Of a DNA stretch of 36,842 nt, positions 22,612 to 28,497 are shown in pieces. The DNA is from Chloroflexota bacterium (GTDB lineage: Bacteria > Chloroflexota > Anaerolineae > Anaerolineales > Villigracilaceae). The translations under genes and the position numbers were made by a program. A model generated the notes under the pieces. That model was not told the origin of the DNA. It searched no databases and was given only the letters and a program-made list of their open reading frames with translations. The stretch spans positions 1 to 36,842 of the forward strand of contig VGNE01000040.1 of NCBI GenBank assembly GCA_016866215.1, in the 5' to 3' direction. The first letter of the stretch is position 1; every line of letters starts with the position of its first letter.

Positions 22612-23748
22612 ATGAAAGCAAGAAAAAACATTATCGCTTTAGTGGTTTTGGTACTGGCCATGCTTGCATGTCAGACCTCTGTGTTCACTGATCAAATATT
22701 GCCGACCGTTGTAGTTGCGGAAGCTCCCCAAATTGCGCCAGTTGACTCAATTGTCATCAACCCTGCCGCACAGCAGGAAAGGCTGGTTGCGCTTTATGAA
22801 CATGCCAGCGTTGGCACGGTTGCGATCATTACCGATCAGGGACAGGGTTCTGGTTTTGTATATGATAAGGAGGGTCATATCGTAACAAATTATCATGTGA
22901 TCGAAGGCGCCAAAAATGTGGAAGTCCGCTTCAATTCCGGTTTTATGGCCTATGGCACCGTGATCGGCACTGATCTGGATTCGGACCTTGCCATCATTAA
23001 AGTGGATATGCCAGAGGGTGAGCTTTCCCCGCTCTCACTCGGCGATTCGGACTCACTGAAAGTTGGTCAGACCGTGGTGGCCATTGGCAACCCCTTTGGT
23101 TTGGAAAGCACGATGACCGTCGGCATTATCTCCGCGCTAGGGCGAACGCTTGACGCCATTCGTGAGACTCCAGATGGCCGCCCCTTCACAGCCGGCGACA
23201 TCATTCAGACCGATGCGGCCATTAACCCCGGTAACTCTGGCGGCCCGCTCTTCAACATCAATGGAGAAGTGATCGGCATTAATCGCGCCATCCGCACCAA
23301 CAGCACAACGGATACAGGTCAGCCTGTTAACTCGGGTATTGGTTTTGCCATCTCCATTAACATTGTCAAGCGTGTTGTCCCTTCCTTGATCGCAGACGGT
23401 AAATATGATTATCCATATCTTGGCATTGCATCCCTGGACTCTTTGAGCCTTGAAATGATCGAAGCGCTTGGGTTGAATACGTTTACCGGTGCGTATGTTA
23501 CAGATGTTGTTCCCGATGGACCCGCAGATAAAGCAGGCATTAAAGCAGACACAGCCCCTGCCAATAGCCCCGCCTTACTTGGCGGCGGTGATCTGATCGT
23601 TGCGATTGACGGGCGGGAAGTCCGCACCTTCGATGAATTGCTGGCTTATCTCATTACCCATAAAGGCCCGGGCGATACCGTGGTTCTCACAGTCCTGCGC
23701 GGCACCGAGAAAGTGGATGTGACCGTCACGCTTGGCAAAAGACCGTAA
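22612..23748 (+). CDS. HtrA/DegP-like S1C serine protease, predicted lipoprotein
   Basis: 378 aa. The N-terminus MKARKNIIALVVLVLAMLACQ is a signal peptide with a lipobox-like end and Cys20 as probable lipidation site, so the protease is held on the outside of the membrane. The chymotrypsin-fold triad is His95 (TNYHVIEGA), Asp125 (DSDLAIIKV) and Ser209 (NPGNSGGPL). One PDZ domain follows (about 262-370; PYLGIAS, GADLIVAIDGREVRTFDELLAYL-like). It degrades misfolded envelope proteins. AGGAGT lies 5 nt before the ATG, and 19 nt separate it from the DnaJ-like gene, so probably co-transcribed. Confidence 0.94.
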   Translation: MKARKNIIALVVLVLAMLACQTSVFTDQILPTVVVAEAPQIAPVDSIVINPAAQQERLVALYEHASVGTVAIITDQGQGSGFVYDKEGHIVTNYHVIEGAKNVEVRFNSGFMAYGTVIGTDLDSDLAIIKVDMPEGELSPLSLGDSDSLKVGQTVVAIGNPFGLESTMTVGIISALGRTLDAIRETPDGRPFTAGDIIQTDAAINPGNSGGPLFNINGEVIGINRAIRTNSTTDTGQPVNSGIGFAISINIVKRVVPSLIADGKYDYPYLGIASLDSLSLEMIEALGLNTFTGAYVTDVVPDGPADKAGIKADTAPANSPALLGGGDLIVAIDGREVRTFDELLAYLITHKGPGDTVVLTVLRGTEKVDVTVTLGKRP

Positions 23749-23755
23749 TACCCTC

Positions 23756-23788
23756 CCCCGAGTTCATCATCCAAGACTCGGGGCTTTT
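23756..23788 (+). terminator. Rho-independent terminator after the HtrA gene
   Basis: CCCCGAGT (23756-23763) pairs exactly with ACTCGGGG (23776-23783), followed by CTTTT. Confidence 0.85.
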
Positions 23789-23799
23789 ATTATTAACGG

Positions 23800-23805
23800 T
23801 ATACT
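23800..23805 (+). promoter_or_regulatory. -10 element of the hydrolase gene, leaderless
   Basis: TATACT, six bases, then ATG at 23812, directly downstream of the preceding terminator. No Shine-Dalgarno sequence and no clear -35. Confidence 0.5.
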
Positions 23806-23811
23806 CGCGCC

Positions 23812-24678
23812 ATGCAAAGTCAATCCATAGAAACGAACAATATAAAACTGCATGTACTGACCGACGGACCTGAAAATGGAACGTCGGTTGTTTTGTTGCA
23901 TGGCTTCCCTGAGTTCCATTATGGCTGGAAGAAGCAGGTCCCGGCACTGGTGCAGGCGGGATTTCGAGTGATCGTCCCGGACCAGCGGGGGTATAACTTG
24001 TCCGACAAGCCCAAGGGTGTTTCCGCTTATGATGTGGATATTCTCGCAAAAGATATCGTTGGCCTGTTCGATCACTTTGGGATCGAACAGGCGAAATTAG
24101 TGGGGCATGACTGGGGCGCAGCCGTCGCATGGACCGTGGCTTTGAATCACCCGGAACGGCTGGAGAAACTGGTCATCTTAAATGTGCCGCATCCTGATGT
24201 GATGGTGGATTTTGTTTTGAATAACAAAACCCAGCGAAAGAAATCCTGGTATGTATTCTTCTTTCAAATTCCAATTTTTGTGGAATGGATACTGGGCAGG
24301 AATAACTTCCATAACCTTGCGCGGATGCTGGCAGGCTCGGGGCGAAAAAGCACATTTATAGAAGAGGATCTGGTGGAATATAAAAAGGCCTGGTCACAAC
24401 CCGGCGCGTTGACAGGGATGTTGAATTGGTATCGAGCAGCCTTCCGGCGCAGTTTGAAATACGCTTTTCAAAGAGGGCATATTCCTGCGCGGCGGGTGAA
24501 AGTCCCAACTTTGATGTTATGGGGCAGGCGGGATGTAGCACTCAGCCATGCGATGGTGGAGCCGTCGATTCAGTTGTGTGAAAATGGCGAGGCTGTCCTG
24601 TTCGATAAAGCCACGCATTGGGTGCAGCATGACGAGGCGGATGAAGTCAATAAAAGATTGATTGCGTTTTTGAGGTAA
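23812..24678 (+). CDS. alpha/beta hydrolase, epoxide-hydrolase-like
   Basis: 288 aa. HGFPEFHYGWKKQ (30-42) holds the HGxP oxyanion motif, and the nucleophile is Asp100 in VGHDWGAAVAW, as in epoxide hydrolases and haloalkane dehalogenases rather than esterases, which use Ser. The acid residue is probably Asp in WGRRDVALS (about 244) and the His is in ATHWVQHDEA (about 269). The cap domain (about 140-215) contains the Tyr residues expected for epoxide opening. Substrate cannot be told. The next gene starts 3 nt after the stop. Confidence 0.9.
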   Translation: MQSQSIETNNIKLHVLTDGPENGTSVVLLHGFPEFHYGWKKQVPALVQAGFRVIVPDQRGYNLSDKPKGVSAYDVDILAKDIVGLFDHFGIEQAKLVGHDWGAAVAWTVALNHPERLEKLVILNVPHPDVMVDFVLNNKTQRKKSWYVFFFQIPIFVEWILGRNNFHNLARMLAGSGRKSTFIEEDLVEYKKAWSQPGALTGMLNWYRAAFRRSLKYAFQRGHIPARRVKVPTLMLWGRRDVALSHAMVEPSIQLCENGEAVLFDKATHWVQHDEADEVNKRLIAFLR

Positions 24679-24681
24679 TCC

Positions 24682-25536
24682 ATGCCGATCTTTGCCCTTG
24701 TTTTGCTTTTCTTTTCTGCATCCATGCATGCGTTGTGGAATTTTTTGCTTAAAAACGCGGAGGAAAAATATATTGCCATGGGGTGGCAGGTGATCCTGAG
24801 CGGGATATTCTCCCTGGGTTTCATTTTCTTCACGGGCCTGCCGCCAAAGGAAATGTGGTTGTTCGCTGTCATCAGCATGATCCTGGAGGCGATCTACTTC
24901 ATTTTGCTTTGCAGTGCATACAGCGACCATGATTTTTCGCTTGTCTATCCGATTGCGCGCGGAGCGGCGCCGGCCTTGCTGGTTTTATGGTCTGCGATAT
25001 TTTTGCGCGAGCAATTGACCGCAGGCGGTTATCTCGGTATCGCCATGATCACAGGCGGAATAATCGTGATCGGAGCGACGACGCTTTTGCAGAATAAAAG
25101 TGAAAAGCCGCATTTACGAGGCATCCTCACGGCTTTGTCTGTGGCGCTGGTTATTTCAATTTACACCTTCATTGACGGAACCGCCGTTAAGAACGGACCC
25201 GTTTTGCCATACGGATTGTCCATGTTTGTGATGGTTCCGTTCGTGACCACGCCCTATCTCACCAGAAAATATGGATGGGGTCATTTTGCGGATATGTGGA
25301 AGAAAAAACACGGATATTTATTGCTTGGCGGCCTGTTAGGATTGGTAGCATACATGCTGGCATTATTTGCCTACACGTTTGCTCCGCTTAGTTATTCGGG
25401 CGCGATTCGCGAAGTGAGCGCGGTGATCGGGGCATTTCTCGGTTGGAGACTTTTGAAGGAGGAAATGGGCGGGATGCGCGTGGTTGGATCTGTAATTGTG
25501 TTTGCAGGGGTGATGGTAATTGCGGTGTTTGGATAA
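24682..25536 (+). CDS. EamA/DMT-superfamily transporter
   Basis: 284 aa, with ten predicted helices in two five-helix EamA repeats. The first ends with ARGAAPALLVLWSAIFLREQLTAGGYLGIAMITGGIIVIG and the second with YSGAIREVSAVIGAFLGWRLLKEEMGGMRVVGSVIVFAGVMVIAVFG, the typical glycine- and glutamate-containing last helices. Probably exports or imports a small metabolite. It is 3 nt downstream of the hydrolase, so a functional link is possible but not shown. Confidence 0.9.
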   Translation: MPIFALVLLFFSASMHALWNFLLKNAEEKYIAMGWQVILSGIFSLGFIFFTGLPPKEMWLFAVISMILEAIYFILLCSAYSDHDFSLVYPIARGAAPALLVLWSAIFLREQLTAGGYLGIAMITGGIIVIGATTLLQNKSEKPHLRGILTALSVALVISIYTFIDGTAVKNGPVLPYGLSMFVMVPFVTTPYLTRKYGWGHFADMWKKKHGYLLLGGLLGLVAYMLALFAYTFAPLSYSGAIREVSAVIGAFLGWRLLKEEMGGMRVVGSVIVFAGVMVIAVFG

Positions 25537-25559
25537 TCCTTTTGTGGTTAAATAACCCA

Positions 25560-26384
25560 ATGCAGCTTCTGCTCGGTTTCCTGCTTGCAATTCTGATCGC
25601 ATTCCTCGCATATCACGCGCGCAGTTTAAATAAAAGCGGGGCCATCGCCGCTGCCTTCACAGGCACGATCATCTTTGGCATTGGCGGATGGCAATGGGCA
25701 ATCCTTCTGCTCACTTTCTTCATCACCTCCTCCGTGCTCAGCCGCGCCTTCAAAAAACGCAAACAAGGTCTCGAAGAAAAATTTTCAAAAGGACATGAAC
25801 GCGACGCGGGTCAGGTCTTTGGCAATGGCGGTCTCGCAACCCTCTTCGCCGCACTGCATTTCTTTTATCCCGAATCAATTCTCCCCTGGGTCGGATTCGC
25901 CGCAGCGCTGGCCGCGGTCAACGCGGATACATGGGCGACTGAACTGGGCGTGTTGAATCCGCAGCCCCCGCGCATGATCACGGACTTAACTAAAGTAGTC
26001 GAAAAAGGCGCCTCAGGCGGAATTTCACTCGTCGGAACACTCGCATCATTGGCAGGCGCTGGCGTCATTGGTTTCCTCGCTGTGATCCTGTTTCCGATGG
26101 ATAATCTACAAGTTACAAGTTACGGGTTACGAATTACGAATTATGGATTACTAATTACTTTCGCGGGGTTCGCTGGCTCGCTTTTTGACTCTTTTCTCGG
26201 CGCGACAGTGCAAGCCATGTACTACTGTCCGAAAGATAAAAAAGAGACCGAGAAACATCCCCTCCACACCTGCGGCACGCAGACCATTCATATCCGCGGC
26301 TGGAAATGGCTCGATAATGACCGGGTCAATTTCTCGTGCAGTGCGTTTGGGGTGATTATGGCAATTGCATTCATAATGCTATAA
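25560..26384 (+). CDS. DUF92 integral membrane protein carrying a repeat-derived insertion
   Basis: 274 aa, six to seven helices, with family motifs NKSGAIAAAFTGTIIFGIGG (about 23-42), GQVFGNGGLATLFA, NADTWATELG, GGISLVGTLAS and DSFLGATVQAMYYC. DUF92 includes eukaryotic TMEM19 and is related to phytol kinase-type prenol kinases; the bacterial role is unsettled. Residues about 182-202 (NLQVTSYGLRITNYGLLIT) are encoded by a 7-nt repeat array, in frame, in the loop or helix end between two membrane segments, so this part is foreign to the family. A TTAAAT six bases before the ATG at 25560 suggests a leaderless start. Confidence 0.88.
   Translation: MQLLLGFLLAILIAFLAYHARSLNKSGAIAAAFTGTIIFGIGGWQWAILLLTFFITSSVLSRAFKKRKQGLEEKFSKGHERDAGQVFGNGGLATLFAALHFFYPESILPWVGFAAALAAVNADTWATELGVLNPQPPRMITDLTKVVEKGASGGISLVGTLASLAGAGVIGFLAVILFPMDNLQVTSYGLRITNYGLLITFAGFAGSLFDSFLGATVQAMYYCPKDKKETEKHPLHTCGTQTIHIRGWKWLDNDRVNFSCSAFGVIMAIAFIML
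26109..26157. repeat. 7-nt phased array inside the DUF92 coding region
   Basis: Seven gapless units of consensus CRARTTA: CAAGTTA, CAAGTTA, CGGGTTA, CGAATTA, CGAATTA, TGGATTA, CTAATTA. It is read through in frame, giving alternating polar and apolar residues without a stop. Confidence 0.85.
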
Positions 26385-26385
26385 T
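26377..26385 (+). promoter_or_regulatory. extended -10 promoter of the DUF433 gene
   Basis: TGCTATAAT across the stop codon of the DUF92 gene. The start would be near 26392; GGAG at 26403-26406 then serves the ATG at 26413. Confidence 0.55.
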
Positions 26386-26412
26386 CAGTCATAATACAGA
26401 TTGGAGATATTT

Positions 26413-26637
26413 ATGAATTTCAAAAACATCATTACCATTGAGCCTGGAAAACGCGGCGGCAAACCGTGCATTCGCGGTTTGCGTATGACCGTTTATGACG
26501 TGCTGGAATATCTCTCATCTGGAATGAGTCAGCAGGAAATTTTGAACGATTTTCCATACCTTACAAAAGATGATATTCTAGCCTGCTTAAGTTTTGCCGC
26601 TGAACGCGAGAGGTTCATGGTGGCGGTTCAAAGATGA
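26413..26637 (+). CDS. DUF433 antitoxin-like protein
   Basis: 74 aa, MNFKNIITIEPGKRGGKPCIRG. The family signature (P-GKP-IRG-R-TV-DVL-L--G-S--EIL-D-P-L---DI-A-L-FAA) is complete. DUF433 proteins contain a helix-turn-helix and usually stand before a DUF5615 (PIN-like) toxin as antitoxin. GGAG precedes the ATG by 6 nt, which favours this start over a TTG upstream. The stop overlaps a following ATG as ATGA, where the toxin should start, but that frame closes after 31 codons, so the antitoxin is an orphan. Confidence 0.88.
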   Translation: MNFKNIITIEPGKRGGKPCIRGLRMTVYDVLEYLSSGMSQQEILNDFPYLTKDDILACLSFAAERERFMVAVQR

Positions 26638-26729
26638 AACTCCTGTTATTCATTGAAGCGATATTGAATAGATTAATAACCCTCACCACTTCAACATGCT
26701 CAAGCCGCCGTCCTCGGCGGCGTTTTTAG
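26634..26729 (+). other. short frame coupled to the DUF433 gene, probable remnant of its toxin
   Basis: ATGAAACTCCTGTTATTC gives MKLLLF, as DUF5615 toxins begin, but the remaining residues (IEAILNRLITLTTS) do not fit the family, and the frame ends in the terminator hairpin after 31 codons. Best seen as the stub left after deletion of the toxin gene. Confidence 0.35.
26704..26727 (+). terminator. GC-rich hairpin with T-run after the DUF433 unit
   Basis: GCCGCCG (26704-26710), TCCT loop, CGGCGGC (26715-26721), then GTTTTT. The 20-mer from 26703 to 26722 occurs again, base for base, inside glpK (35270-35289), so the element belongs to a dispersed palindrome family as well as serving as terminator here. 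Confidence 0.8.
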
Positions 26730-26844
26730 TGTAAATTCTGCGCCGCCCGCAGGGCGCTCCGCAAGGATAGTGCAAGGAGCAAACTCGTCCACAACCTTTG
26801 AGTGCCCCCATGAACTTCACGAGCAAAACATTCAAAACAAGCCA

Positions 26845-26853
26845 TGCTATGAT
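26845..26853 (+). promoter_or_regulatory. extended -10 element before the PIN remnant
   Basis: TGCTATGAT, 20 nt before the ATG at 26874. The remaining 26730-26840 stretch holds nothing that I can recognise. Confidence 0.4.
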
Positions 26854-26873
26854 TGATGCAAAGGTTTAACCAC

Positions 26874-27054
26874 ATGAGAGTTGCAGTTGATACATCCGCC
26901 ATCATAGCAGTAATCGCCGACGAACCAGAAAAAGCCAGATTAATTGAGTTAACCAAAGATGCTATCATTGTCGCGCCGCCTTCCACTTATCTCACTCGAT
27001 AAAAACCTGATTGACATCGCAACAAAAGAAGGCGTTCAAGTAATAGAGGTATGA
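26874..27054 (+). pseudogene. PIN-domain toxin with internal deletion
   Basis: The N-terminal 37 codons read MRVAVDTSAIIAVIADEPEK and on to TKDAIIVAPPS, the first strand and helix of a PIN RNase with the catalytic Asp6. Then the frame stops at 27000. In another frame, PLISLDKNLIDIATKEGVQVIEV (ending at TGA 27052-27054) is the regular C-terminus of the same family. A PIN protein of this type has about 130 aa, so about 70 codons, including the other catalytic acids, have been lost and the halves are out of frame. The stop overlaps the start of the next gene as ATGA, as in an intact pair. Confidence 0.82.
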
Positions 27055-27284
27055 CCATGATGATCTACACATCCACCGAAGTACAAAAACAATTTTCCAC
27101 TTTGCTCAAGAAAGCACTGAGCGAAGGGCAGGTTATGTTTAGAACCAAAGATGGGCAGGTCTTTGTTATCCGACCTGAAACACCTGCGAAGAAATCCCCT
27201 TTTGAGGTTCGCAGTATTAAGTTACCAATTACAAGGATGGATATTTTGGAAGCAATTCACGAAAGCAGAGCAAGGTATTCATAA
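27051..27284 (+). CDS. Phd/YefM-like antitoxin, orphan
   Basis: 77 aa, MTMMIYTSTEVQKQFSTLLKKAL. The beginning (STEVQKQFSTLLKKALSEGQVMFRTKDGQVFVIRPE) has the Phd/YefM fold pattern: a short strand, a helix, a beta hairpin that reads 'xGxxFVI'. The C-terminal part (MDILEAIHESRARYS) would be the toxin-binding tail. Starts at codons 1, 3 or 4 are possible. It follows the PIN remnant with a 4-nt overlap; the toxin is dead, so the antitoxin is an orphan, which is stable in evolution. Confidence 0.75.
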   Translation: MTMMIYTSTEVQKQFSTLLKKALSEGQVMFRTKDGQVFVIRPETPAKKSPFEVRSIKLPITRMDILEAIHESRARYS

Positions 27285-27303
27285 ACAAAATTATTAATAA
27301 CAG

Positions 27304-27353
27304 GACCTCCGAGTTCTTCGCCCATAGGGGGCTTCGCAAAGAACTCGGAGGTC
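27304..27353. repeat. 15-bp inverted repeat downstream of the orphan antitoxin
   Basis: GACCTCCGAGTTCTT (27304-27318) and its exact reverse complement at 27339-27353, loop 20 nt with a further GCCC/GGGC pairing. There is no T-run on either side, so its role as terminator is doubtful. A diverged counterpart with ATCCCCGA/TCGGGGAT ends is at 28384-28460, beside the other copy of the kinase 3' end. Confidence 0.7.
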
Positions 27354-27365
27354 TGTGCATTACGG

Positions 27366-27431
27366 TTACTTCAGCCTCTCCAAATCTTGAAATCCTTCAA
27401 ACCCGATCCGCCTAAAAATTCGCGCACAATG
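27366..27431 (-). pseudogene. duplicated 3' end of the nucleoside kinase gene
   Basis: 66 bp that match 28493-28558, the end of the intact kinase gene, at 63 of 66 positions. On the minus strand it reads IVREFLGGSGLKDFKIWRG and the same stop codon (27371-27373); the intact copy has one residue different (E for the second G of LGG). Only about 20 codons are present. Together with the intact copy it flanks the PIN/AbrB pair as a direct repeat. Confidence 0.9.
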
Positions 27432-27459
27432 ATGGTGAGTGAATTAAGTCGTTACTGCA

Positions 27460-27894
27460 TTATGGCGCAACAATCTTATCAGCAAGGTCAGGGTACACTC
27501 TTCGAAAATCCCTCTCATTAAGCGTCACCACCAGATCAACCTTTGCAATTGCGGCGGCGCGAAGAATCAAGGCATCGTATGTTGCCCCGCCAATAATGCC
27601 AATTTCAGCCAGGAGTTCTATGACCTCAGTGTAATCCTGGCTGGTCAAAGTTATAACATCAAATTTTTGGATAACATTGTGCTGGATAAGCCGCCGCGCT
27701 TCGTCAGGTGAGATGCGAGGCTGGACGGGCAAGGTTGTGAGAATGGAGTAGAGTTCCGCGAGTGAGTGCGCCGCAATGACTCCTTCATCTGCTCCATTTG
27801 TTACACGCTTTAACCAGATTAGACCTTGCTCATGGAAAGGATGCGCCTCTACCATCGCGGCGACCAGAATGGAGGTATCCAGCAGGATTTTCAC
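27460..27894 (-). CDS. PIN-domain toxin (VapC-like RNase)
   Basis: 144 aa. MKILLDTSILVAAMVEAHPFHEQ supplies the first catalytic Asp (6), HSLAELYSILTTLP the conserved Glu (about 44), and GGATYDALILRAAAIAKVDLVVTLNERDFRRVYPDL the Asp pair near the C-terminus. The acidic residues expected of a Mg-dependent PIN RNase are therefore in place. The start overlaps the stop of the AbrB-type antitoxin by 4 nt (ATGA), so the two form a VapBC-like operon. RNA target unknown. Intact, unlike the other toxin genes of this island. Confidence 0.9.
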   Translation of the reverse strand: MKILLDTSILVAAMVEAHPFHEQGLIWLKRVTNGADEGVIAAHSLAELYSILTTLPVQPRISPDEARRLIQHNVIQKFDVITLTSQDYTEVIELLAEIGIIGGATYDALILRAAAIAKVDLVVTLNERDFRRVYPDLADKIVAP

Positions 27895-28169
27895 AAACCA
27901 ACTCTCTGCAAGAGATCGAAAACATGCCGGTCACGCTCATGGCGCGTTACATCGGCGAGGTTGCTGATCGCTGTCACTCTAGCGACCAACAAACCATCTT
28001 TTTCTACGATTGAAGTGGTTTCAGGCTGAATGGTTAGGCGCACGCCATCCTGTTCGCCTATTTCAACAACTAAAATCATCCCGGGGGATAAGTGCAGGCG
28101 TTCACGTATAAGCGCAGGGATGAAAATACGACCCAACTCATCTAAAGATACTTGAATTACTTGATTCAT
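27891..28169 (-). CDS. AbrB/SpoVT-fold antitoxin (VapB-like)
   Basis: 92 aa, MNQVIQVSLDELGRIFIPALIRERLHLSPGMILVVEI. This is the swapped-hairpin AbrB DNA-binding domain (about 4-48, with GRIFIPALIRERL in place of the usual GRIxIPxxxRxxL). The rest binds the toxin and ends ATRHERDRHVFDLLQRVGL-like. GAGGTG lies 9 nt before the ATG at 28169 and decides for this start over one six codons upstream. As usual, it should repress its own promoter. Confidence 0.9.
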   Translation of the reverse strand: MNQVIQVSLDELGRIFIPALIRERLHLSPGMILVVEIGEQDGVRLTIQPETTSIVEKDGLLVARVTAISNLADVTRHERDRHVFDLLQRVGL

Positions 28170-28199
28170 CTTATTAGCACCTCGCATTTCATTTTCTCA

Positions 28200-28228
28200 A
28201 CTATACAACCCTTTCTAAGTTTTGACAA
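28200..28228 (-). promoter_or_regulatory. promoter of the AbrB/PIN toxin-antitoxin operon
   Basis: On the minus strand TTGTCA, 17-bp spacer, TATAGT. The start is near 28193, giving a leader of about 24 nt with GAGGTG. Both hexamers match the consensus at five of six positions. Confidence 0.7.
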
Positions 28229-28383
28229 TATTTTCAGTTTCACGCCAAACGACAGATAGGCCTCTACTCTCCGACAACCCAACTGACGAAACAATTGTGA
28301 CCGTAAAAAATGCAATGTAAAATCACCGAGTTCTTTGCGACATTTGCGCCACACTTCGTTCCATGGCGCCGCCCGCCACTATA

Positions 28384-28460
28384 ATCCCCGAAGCGGAGCA
28401 AGTGGGAGGGCAGGTGCGGTGTAGTACAGGTGAGAACCCTTTGGGCAAAAACTCGGGGAT
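28384..28460. repeat. dyad downstream of the nucleoside kinase gene
   Basis: ATCCCCGA (28384-28391) and TCGGGGAT (28453-28460) enclose a 61-nt, G-rich section. It occupies the same position relative to the kinase 3' end as the 27304-27353 hairpin relative to the duplicated 3' end. The rest of the 328-bp gap between the antitoxin and the kinase holds the promoter above and no gene. Confidence 0.5.
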
Positions 28461-28465
28461 CTGCT

Positions 28466-28494
28466 TTTACATTGCCATTTACCAATTACGCTTT
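28466..28494. repeat. 7-nt phased array directly after the kinase stop codon
   Basis: On the minus strand, straight after the stop: GTAAAGC, GTAATTG, GTAAATG, GCAATGT. In the duplicated copy near 27354-27368 the corresponding part is only GTAACC, GTAATGC, about 20 nt shorter. Confidence 0.55.
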
Positions 28495-28497
28495 ACT

